From contig MNCI01027140.1 in NCBI GenBank assembly GCA_015680685.1, forward strand, positions 192,606 through 256,605: DNA of 64,000 bases, in the 5' to 3' direction. Shown piece after piece: positions 55,510 to 64,000 of the stretch. Below the pieces are notes generated by a model. That model searched no databases, was not told where the DNA came from, and worked only from the letters and a program-made list of their open reading frames with translations. This DNA is from Gnetum montanum (taxonomy: Eukaryota > Streptophyta > Gnetopsida > Gnetales > Gnetaceae). Position 1 is the stretch's first letter. Every line of letters begins with the position of its first letter. Made by a program: the position numbers and the translations under genes.

Positions 55510-56844
55510 CCACCTCAACCAAGGTAGATAAGATGTGGGACTCAGATGAGAAGTTCTAGATAGCCGTCGAAATATTAGAGGAGACAACATAAGAAGGGAA
55601 TAGAGACAAGGATAAAAGAAGAATAAAGACATAGTAAAGTATTATTATCAGTAAACAGGTAAGGCAGTGACAATAGATGAAGTTGTAGATTTTGATATAA
55701 ATAATCAATAATGTGACATATATCAATATGACCATCTTAAGGGATGTTACCTAATCCTGTTACACTTGCAAGAATCTAGAATTTAAGCCTTAAATCCAAG
55801 GCTTGTTAAGAGACAACCACCTAGGAGATTGCCTTATCTACAAGACAACTATCAGTAACAGTTCCACCAAAAATAGTACTATCTAAGTGAGATACCACAT
55901 CAACCTATTATCATCAATGGAAAAATCCACCAAGGTAGTAGTATTCTTACTACTAACCTAACCAATATGGTTACTTTGTCTAGTAGCTTGTGTCACCAAG
56001 TGACTCTATGATACAATCTTCTTCTTAGCATTCTTCTTCTTCATCCTTTAAACACCATCGACCTACCACTTGACACATTAAATCTTCTTCTACATACACT
56101 CCTTATTACCCATAGTATCACTATGCACCTTAATACTCCACTCCTTTCCCACCAAGACCACCTATGCAAGGAGAAATCCCTATAATGTCACAAGAATAGT
56201 AAGCTTACAAGTGAACAACAACTCAAATAGTTTTGAGCCTAAGGCTTGGAAGAGATCATTCTTTAGGTTCAATAGTCCATCCAAACCATTATAGGCATCT
56301 ACATATATGGATTCATCTTAAATTATCCTAAGGATATCTATCAAACTTCCTTCATTCCAAAAATTCCAAAATGTCCAAACTATCATGTTAACTCATCTAG
56401 TCATATACTAAATAAAGGAAAGATATCTTTTGAAGAAGAAAAATGATCTTGTAACCTAATTTATTTGTATATTGTAAGAAATGATCCATAAAAAGCTCTA
56501 TTAGAATTAGGTTCTAGTTTTAAATTAATTTCCCAAGAAGTGTATAAGACATGAAACCTATCTCCACTTAAGAAATGCAATATCATGTTAAAGCTTACAA
56601 ACCAATCCATCACTAGTTTGTTGGGATTGGTGAAGGATATTATGGTCTCTATTATTAGATGGTAAAATCTAGCAAATTTTGTAGTGATCCATTTGATCAA
56701 TTGTAAAGAATACTTATCAATCATTATAGGAAGAGCTTGGCTAAGCACAATTAATGCCAAGCTAGAAATCATAAATCTCTTCTTAGAAATCTCCAAGAAA
56801 AAAAGAATTTGACAAGATAGAGAAGAAGAGAGTTCTATATGTAG
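55510..56844 (+). pseudogene. Fragment of a gypsy-1-type element: gag end and protease
   Basis: Colinear with 25105-26470 of gypsy-1: the VDKMWDSDEKF segment, the Lys-rich stretch, the Cys-region (CDIYQYDHLKGCYLILLHLQESRI), the Pro/Gln/Tyr-rich tail and the protease segment ALLELGSSFKLIS with WNLSPLKKCNIMLKL (about 56490-56610). It then reads SIIIGRAWLSTINAKLEI and stops at 56844, where the Tat LTR begins. Antisense frames at 56461-57136 are shadows. Confidence 0.75.
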
Positions 56845-59146
56845 TGATCAAAAATGTCGGTGTCTGGAATACCGAGAGGTTACTTGGTATACAGCCTAAC
56901 CCTAGATTCGTGCGAAGGCCATGTTGGAGAAAAACAGAAATGGGGTGCCCTGAATGGTTTGGTGGATTAGACAATGACTTAATCGATGTACAATAACCTT
57001 TCATAAACAATTGTTTCAGGGATATTATGTATAACTTAAGAGATAAGCATAAATTGATAAGCAATGATGCAAAATATGGTGATAGCAAAATGAAATGAAC
57101 AGGCTTGAGTGAGAGTGTGCACCACCCCAAAATCAAGGGATCTAATCTTTGTTTGGCTGGAAGGTGTACAATTGGTATGCAGTACTAAAGAGGCACAAAT
57201 TAAAATGGAATAGTATGATCACAGCTCCTTTACTACTGCCAATGATTTACTAATAGGAATTGATGAGCCCATGCTTGCTAGGCTACGAGAGATCCGGGAG
57301 GTGCTACCGCTAGGGTTTTGCTATTTGTTAGCCTTCCACTTACCAGTCACTTCGCCAAAGCCAATCACCAAAAGCCAAAATGCCAAAATGCCAACCAAAA
57401 TGCCAATTGTCAAAAAGGTAATTGCAAAAGCCAACCCTTTGAACGTGGTTCCTTGGGGTATTTATAGGGCCTAGAGCAGGAAAAAAATGTGGTTTGGATG
57501 CCATGTGTCCTGGGTCCCATAGGGTGCAAACGTGAATGTGAAAGACTAGTGTATCATGCTACACTATAGTTTTATGCTAATCGTGAAACCCATTGTGTTG
57601 TGACCATACCATTCAAGCTGCATATGCCAGAATCTAGGGAACTACCATATTTGTTACAAAGAATGCCAACAATGAATGCAAAGTGGAGCCTGTGCTCCAG
57701 GACTACGTCTTCCCTACTCTTGTGAGTAGGGTCAAGTGTAGGGACAACTTTGGAAATAATTAGGGGGGTGCAAAGCAAAGAAAACTGCTAATCTTTCCTG
57801 TTGAAGAGATGCTGGAGTAGAAATGACAATTGCCAACAAATTTTGGAGCTAACCAGGGATGTCTTGATGCTTCCACATGGGTGTTACGCTATTTACGTTG
57901 CCCAGTGTATCGACGTAGCGTAAACACCCACACATTACGTTGTGCTATGCTACGTAGCGTAGCATAGTGTAGCCACCTATCTTAAAAGAAATCTCACTCG
58001 AAAATCAAAGATACTTGTCTTCATCTTGGCTAGGCAAGCAACTGCAACAATTGGCAACCTTGCTTTCCTTGTTGAAAGGTCCTAGGACCTGTGAAGTTCA
58101 TCCTCGGGACACTTCTGGGATTTTGTATCCTTGCTATGCTATGTAGTGTAGCACAATGTAGCAGCCAGTATGACATGCATCCTTGCTTGATTTGCAATGC
58201 TCTATTAAGAAACTTTTCTTGGGGCCTGAGGGCAGTGTGGGATAGGTAGTTTTGAAGGTTGGAGTGTGACCAAGTGCGATTCTTTTGCTAAAACAACTAG
58301 TTAGAGGACCTTCGTGCATTCTGACCCTGCTACATTATGCTACGATGTGTAGCATAGCACAGCGTAACACCCATCTTGGCCCGAATTCTAACTTAACTTG
58401 CGAATGTTTTTTCATGAAATGTTAATCATGTTCTATCTTGGCAACAGAACAAGAATTTTTTATGGTTGAAGCATGGGCAATCATGTTTACTGTGCCAAAA
58501 CAGTCTGAGTGGAAGAAATTCCACATGAGCAACCTGCTACGCTATGCTAGGCTGTGTAGCATAGCATAGCATAACATTCAAGTGAAGATGATTTTGTCAA
58601 AATTTACCACATTTTTGCTGCATCGTGTTGCTCATGCATTAAGGATGAAGAGGGGTAGATACCCTAGAGGGCTAAGTTGTTGTCAATATGGATCTTTGGT
58701 GCCTGATCAGTCTTCTTAAGGCCTGCTACACTGTGCAGCGTAGCAGGTTCCTATGGTTAGAAAACTTGCCAAACTTTTTAGTCCATCCTAAACAACTTCG
58801 ACAGCTTCTAGCATGGTCCCTAGGTAAACCGTTAGCCAAGTCAAGTGTCAAGATAGACAAGCTAGAGGGTGTAGCAAGCCTATCAGCCTAGGCAATAGAA
58901 AATTTTCTAGACTGTATGGTTTACCCCTAGAACCTTTTTTCATGCAAGCTAGCCTCATGGCTGGGTGCCGCGTTGACTGCACTGTAGAGGGTGGCAGGCA
59001 AGCTTAGAAGCAACTTTGCAAGCATTAGGACTTCCAGGGTGCCATGTTATCTGCATGGTCTAACATGACATGGTACTTGTAGCGATCCTTGCCCAAATTT
59101 CGAGATTGCACTGAATCATAAGAGTCCTAAAATTTATGGTGCTTCA
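56845..59146 (-). repeat. 3' LTR of the Tat element, TGAAACACC family
   Basis: Minus strand TGAAGCACCATAAATTTTAGG to CATTTTTGATCA; 2.30 kb. TATA box (CCCTATAAATACC) near 57463. Both ends correspond to those of the solo LTRs at 8119 and 50884. Its U3 carries a tandem array. The frame 57271-57474 lies in the LTR and is not called as a gene. Confidence 0.75.
57880..59050 (-). repeat. Tandem array with TACGCTATGCTA/TAGCATAGCGTA stem-loops
   Basis: Imperfect units of ~190-250 bases. The palindromic core lies near 57882, 57935, 58131, 58328, 58535 and 58723, for example GCTACGTAGCGTAGCATAG at about 57950 and GTGTAGCATAGCATAGCATAAC near 58554. It sits in the same LTR position as the 51890-53105 array but has a different core. 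Confidence 0.8.
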
Positions 59147-59548
59147 ATGGACCCTCTTTGTTGACATTTGGAGGATCTACCTGAGAGATGTCAACAAAGA
59201 ATACGAAACACCATGGGGAATAAGACGCCAAGATCGCTCTTCAGTGCCTGCTTGGATGACACTTTGCTATGTTTGAGAGTACTAGGAGAGTGATGTAGGA
59301 TAGGGGGCAAGGGATGGATTTGCAGAAATAGCTTTAGGGAAGAAAGGATGTAGAATGCAACGCCATGATAACTGTTGCCATAATGTGATCCCTCATCGGA
59401 ATGCTTATGAGGGAATTAACACACATGGGTGTCTTTCCTTATTTAATTTGGATTTCAACCTCTCATCAAAGTGCTTAGATATGGTTGATCCATAATTGAA
59501 ATGTTTGTGAAGTAGCTATCATGCCATTTGGTTTAGGCACTTGTCTCT

Positions 59549-59582
<34 letters not shown>

Positions 59583-60917
59583 TTTTTTTTTTTTNTTTTT
59601 TGCTACACACCCACGTTCACATGAAGACAACCTTGTCGTTGCTGTAGATTAGGTGTTTCCTCCCCAAGATGAGTTGTGTTACATTCATGTGGGGCTTTGA
59701 CCTACTTATAGAGGCCTCCCATGGGATGAGTTGTGTTACGTCCATCATGGACTTGGCAGTTGGGCATGTGGAAGGGCTTTTTGCATCAAGGAAACTTGCG
59801 AAGAGGACATGGAAAATTGTGAGTATAGAAAATGAAGATTAAGTGGCTAAAGGAAGAGTAGGATATGCACTTTCAAGTAGCTAGGCTAATCAAAGTAGGT
59901 ACTTTGGAGTAATGTAGTACCTTGTTTTTGTGGTTAAATGCATCTCTGAGCAATGCCATCTTGGCTTTTATCCTACAAATACAATAGAGAGAGAACTAGA
60001 AAAAAGCAACCATTGAGTGAAATGAGGGCAAAGTCCTGCTTGCTCTAGACACTGCCAGAGTGGCAAATGTTCTACTTAACATGTGCAATGTCCAAAGCAA
60101 GAAGGCTAGCATAGGTTTCAGTAGTGGTAGGCTAGAAAGGCTAGCACCAAAGAGGCTAGGAGCGATGGTGATGCAGGTGCTCAGGATTCCCTACCCAAGG
60201 CAAACATCATGCAGTTTAGCTATAAGGTGAGAAGCCTAATAGCTGAACGCCTTTTGGACCTGAATGATGGTGAGGGCTGGAGGATGGCAACCTTGTGGCT
60301 AGGCCACAATAATGCTAGGACTTCAGCAGAAAGTGTTGATGGTAAGAGCTATTGCTAGGATGACTAGCTGTGGTAGCGATAGCTCTGGAAGGTTAGCAAG
60401 ATGTCAAAAGACATCTTCGAAAGATCAGCAAGATGCTAGGGATGATGACACTACATGTGTTCAAGAGGATTTTTCCTTGATGATGTGAACTGAATTTTCA
60501 AACTGCAACATCCCACCCCATCTTGTTTGACAAGCTTAAAGGTGTGCACACTTACTTGTTTACAATGTCACATCTATGAGCTAGGAGGCATTGCACTAGG
60601 AACCTAGTTTAAGGTCTTGGTAAACCATTAGATGTGCTAATTTAAGGTCACAATAGATCGATGTGCTAGTTTATGGTCGTAGCAGACTGTCGTGATAGTT
60701 TAACGTCATAGCAGATGGTGGATGGCCAGTTTAGGGTCATAGCAAACCATGCTGTGGATGCCATTTTTACGTCATATCCCAAGGACATGCTATACTAGTT
60801 TAACATCATAGCAGATGTTCTGTGCTAGTTTATAGTCATAGTAGACTATTTGTGCCATTTTTACATTGTAGTGAATGTTCTACTTACCTTGCTTCATGTT
60901 TGATGTAATCCTTTGTG
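59147..60917 (-). other. 3' untranslated region of the Tat element
   Basis: Non-coding. AACAAAGAGGGTCCAT (minus strand, 59147-59163) is the likely purine tract. A T-run with one N spans 59552-59601. Tandem units of ~40-45 bases with CTAGTTTA(T/A)GGTCATAGCAGA fill about 60600-60890. Nothing else was identified. Confidence 0.6.
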
Positions 60918-63900
60918 TCAAACGTAATATGGCTTGAGGTACAAGTGGTTGAAAGGATTTTCGAACTTGTTGCCATCCATATCAGCCAGTTTGAACACCC
61001 CATTCTCATAAGCTTTCATGACTATGAAAGGGCCTTACCAGTTGGTTGAGAATTTGCTTATAGGCTCACGAATGGCCTTGAGGACTAGGTCCCTCTTTTT
61101 GATTGTCCATTGATGTAAGTTGTAGTGATGCTTCTGCCTTTGCTTATCTTGGTACCATTCTATGTGGCCAAGTATTTGGGCATGCTCCTCCTCCATGGAG
61201 TTAAGATCAATGATCCTTGACTCATTATTTTGAGCCTTATTGATGACATTTGAAAGGATCATTCAAAGTGATGGAACCTACAATTCAAGAGGTAACACCA
61301 CTTCAGATCCATATATAAGACTGTATGGAGTCTTACCTGTGGCTGTTCTGCATGTCGTGCAATAAGCCCACAACACATAGAGGATTTGCTCATGCCATCG
61401 CCTCTTTCTACTACTAAGCATCTTTTTCAATAGGTTGGTGATGACCTTGTTGGTTCCCTCTACTTGACCGTTCTCCTGTGGGTAATACGGTAATGAAAAA
61501 GAATGTTTGATGCCAAGGTTTTTACAAAAGGTTTTGGTTTCCATGCAACTAAATTGTAGCCCGTTGTCAATCACAATAGTCATGGGAAGGCTAAACCTTG
61601 TAACTATGTTATCCAAAATGAAGTGGAAAACCTATTGGAACGTGGTCTTTCTAAGGGGAATAGCTTCTACCCACTTTGCAAAGTATTTGATTGTAGTAAT
61701 AATGAAGCTATGCCCTGTAGAAGACTTAGGTGTGATGGGTACTATGATATCTAGTCCCCAACATTGAAAAGGCCATGTGATTTGTGTGGTATGCAGTTCA
61801 GTGAGGGACACATGTATAAGGTTTGCATGAGGTTGACATACATCACATGTTCTAACCTTGGCAACACAATCACATTCTATGCAAGGCCAGTAATAGCCTA
61901 AGCATTTGATTTTCACTGCCATAGCTCTGGGAGCTATGTGCCCTCCACACAATCCCTCTTGGACTTGATCCACAATCTTTTGTGCTTCATCCCCACTAAC
62001 ACAAGCTAATAGTATCCCATCGTAAGAGCGTTTGCATAGAGTGTTGTCTTCTATGAGGACATATTTCCTGGCTCGCTTTTGTATTGCATCCTTTTGAGCA
62101 AATGTCAAGTCATGGAAGGGCTCACCATGTTGGAGGTATGCTTTAATGTTGTCATACCACTCTTGGGTGTGAGCCACACCTATGGACATAATGTGTGGAG
62201 TGTTAGTAATAGGATTGGTACATGTCACTATCAAGGTGGGCAAAGTAGCAAACATGTGTGATGGCACATTCAAGGCTAACGTTGCTAGTGCATTGCCTAT
62301 AGTGTTTCCATTATGGGGCACATGTTGGATGTCCAAAGTTGCAAAATGCTTCAATAGACTCTTGGCTAAATCATAATAGGGTTGCAAATGTGGAGCCTTA
62401 CAAGCATAAACTTTAGTGATCTAGTTGATAACTACTTGCAAGTTGCCCCAAATTGCTAAGTGTTGGCTCCTCAACTCTTGACCTACTAGAAGGCCCCTAA
62501 GGAGTCCTTCATAATTGATTATGTTTTTTGTACAAAGGAATGTAAAATGATATGTGAAAGGTCAAATTTCCCCAGAGGGGAATGTAAGGACAACGACAAC
62601 GCTACCACCTCGCATGGTTGAAGCATCATCAAAATGTAAATTGGCCTCGAAATCTGGTGGCACAGGGCTTATGCTATTGACATGCTCATCCGGGAACTCA
62701 GGTTCTATTATCGCTTGGTAATTAATGGGTGAAGTTGTAAGTTGTGTGGCTATTGCTTGCCCCTTTGTGAAGGATTGTGCCACATAATGTAGGTTGAACT
62801 TCGCAGTTATGGCTTTCCATCAGGCTATTCTACTGCTCTATTATAAGTTGGTTGTAATAGCCCGAAGTATGTTGATTTTGCATATAATGTTAACTTTACT
62901 GCGAAACAGGTAGCCTCTCTACTTTTTAAGTGCAAACACTAGGGAAAGATAATTTTTCTCCACCTTGTTGTACTTTGCTTCATAAGCTATTAATGCATGA
63001 CCTAAGTAGTAGACTATGGTTTCAGATCCGTCATCTCTCTTTTGACATAGCAGTGCAGTAATAGATGTGTCTGAGGTGGCAAGATAGATGTAGAAAGGCC
63101 TATCTCTCTATGGAGGATAAATAGTTGGAAGATGCAAAAGATCTTTCTTTAGGTTATCAAAGGCTTCTTGACATTGATCTATCCACTCAAAGTTGACTCC
63201 TTTCTTAAGAAGGTATTGCATTGGGTGTAGTTTGTCCATCAACCTTGTGAGAAACCTTCTTATAAACTGCACTCTACCCTGTAACTTGCATAACTCCTTA
63301 AGGTTTGTAGGTGGTTCTACGTTGATGATAGCCTTAACATTATCGAGGTCTACATGTATCCCCATTTTTGATACTACAAAGCCTAACATGCATTCAGTTT
63401 TTACACTGAAAACAAATTTTCTGGGGTTGAGGCGCAAGTCATGCCTGCAACATGTTCAAGGACTACGTTTAGATCATTGGGATGATTAGTAGCTTCCTTA
63501 GACTTAACCGCTATGTTGTTGACATAATCATTTAACCTTTTCAAGAGGTAATTGCTAAAGATATATGTCATTGCACATTGATACGTTGCTCTAGCATTTT
63601 TTAGCCCAAAGGACATCATTGTGTAACAAAACATTTCCCAAAGGGTCATAAAGGTAGTTGCCAATTGATGCTCTAGGTTTATACAGATTTGATTATAGCC
63701 CGAGAACCCATCCATGAAGGACAGTAAGGCATGACCAACCGTAGTGTCGATAAGTTGATCGATACTTGGCAATGGGAAGGCATCCTTAATTATCACCTTA
63801 TTTAAATCTTGGAAGTCTATACAAATTTGTATACTCCTAGTCTTCTTGGGTACAACTACAATTTTTGAGATCCAATCTGAGTAATTGATTTCCTGAATGA

Positions 63901-64000
63901 AACTAGCTTGATAAAGTTTGGTAATTTCATCAGGTACGGCTTGAAACACCACAAAAATTTTGGCTAACACTTTTAGACAGAATCGAGCCAAGTCATGATG
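60918..64000 (-). pseudogene. Tat-type pol: reverse transcriptase, dual RNase H, integrase (partial)
   Basis: Reverse transcriptase 63991-63200: VVPKKTRSIQICIDFQDLNK, DAFPLPSIDQLID, FMDGFSGYNQI, then DYVNNIAVKS where the catalytic YVDD has become YVNN. RNase H about 63100-62830: SITALLCQKR, TIVYYLGHAL. Second RNase H about 62700-62290: FDDASTMRGGSVVVVL, NYEGLLRGLLVG, IQHVPHNGNTIGNALATLA. Integrase 62150-61100: zinc-binding GGHIAP...CDVCQPH, core WGLDIIVPI, IVIDNGLQF, YYPQENGQVEGTNK (D, D, E kept), C-terminal WEGPF-type segment and FNHLYLKPYYV before TGA at 60918-60920. Four or more frame breaks make it inactive. The N-terminal gag and protease lie beyond the window. Confidence 0.9.

Larger units (their letters stand above)
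56845..64000 (-). mobile_element. Tat-type Ty3/gypsy element, 3' part; 5' part beyond the window
   Basis: Minus strand order from the window edge: reverse transcriptase, RNase H, a second archaeal-type RNase H, integrase, a repeat-rich 3' untranslated region, purine tract, 3' LTR. The extra RNase H and tandem repeats between pol and the LTR are marks of the Tat lineage. The 3' LTR ends at 56845, next to TGTAG, its probable target duplication (the partner lies outside the window). Confidence 0.85.

Noticed and set aside
59147-60510. A longer Tat LTR ending at 60510 (AACTGCAACA next to CCCACCCC)
   Set aside because: The end at 59146 matches the termini of both solo LTRs of the family and is preceded by a purine tract; 60510 has no matching counterpart.

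Overview
The window comes from a plant nuclear genome, probably one of the large, repeat-rich ones. A gymnosperm is possible, but the sequence alone does not decide it. The evidence is the plant-specific DUF247 gene with a spliceosomal intron, Copia, Sirevirus-like and Tat-type Ty3/gypsy retrotransposons, and a LINE. There are no operons, ribosome binding sites or phage or plasmid genes. Most of the 64 kb is nested retrotransposon relics. Their stop codons often sit where a single C-to-T or G-to-A change would restore the expected residue, which is the decay expected of methylated, silenced DNA. Only one gene looks intact: a two-exon DUF247 gene on the minus strand (32963-34975).

Layout. 1-6771 holds the tail of an LTR and heavily degraded minus-strand coding-like sequence. 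6772-14075 is a decayed double-stranded-RNA-binding (DRB/HYL1-like) gene. It is cut in the second dsRNA-binding domain by a compound insertion with terminal inverted repeats (7069-13821), which itself contains a solo LTR (8119-9667) and a 2.4 kb palindrome (11405-13800). 14458-32680 is one Copia element that has received three further insertions: a non-autonomous LTR element carrying a captured CCR4/nocturnin-like nuclease pseudogene (15162-20711), a Ty3/gypsy element with gag and protease but no reverse transcriptase (22541-29560), and a solo LTR (30855-31717, perfect 5-base target duplication). 32963-34975 is the DUF247 gene.

36500-45887 and probably 54547-55240 are pieces of one minus-strand LINE. 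It is split by a Ty3/gypsy element (37623-44141, target duplication TACAA) and by a Sirevirus-like Copia element (45888-54541, target duplication GTTAG). The Sirevirus-like element has gag and a plant-transposon-domain relic but no pol, and is itself interrupted by a 2.2 kb solo LTR (50884-53110). 55510-56844 is a gag/protease fragment. 56845-64000 is the 3' part of a Tat-type gypsy element on the minus strand: reverse transcriptase, two RNase H domains, integrase, a tandem-repeat 3' untranslated region and a 2.3 kb LTR.

The insertions can be ordered by nesting. The DRB relic, the DUF247 gene and the LINE are the oldest layer. The Copia, gypsy and Sirevirus-like elements came next. The LARD-like element, gypsy-1 and the solo LTRs came last. 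The most unusual content is the CCR4-like sequence inside an LTR element, the interrupted DRB pseudogene, the Glu-Gln repeat in the DUF247 gene where the family normally has LENQIP, and one LTR family whose copies carry different stem-loop tandem arrays.
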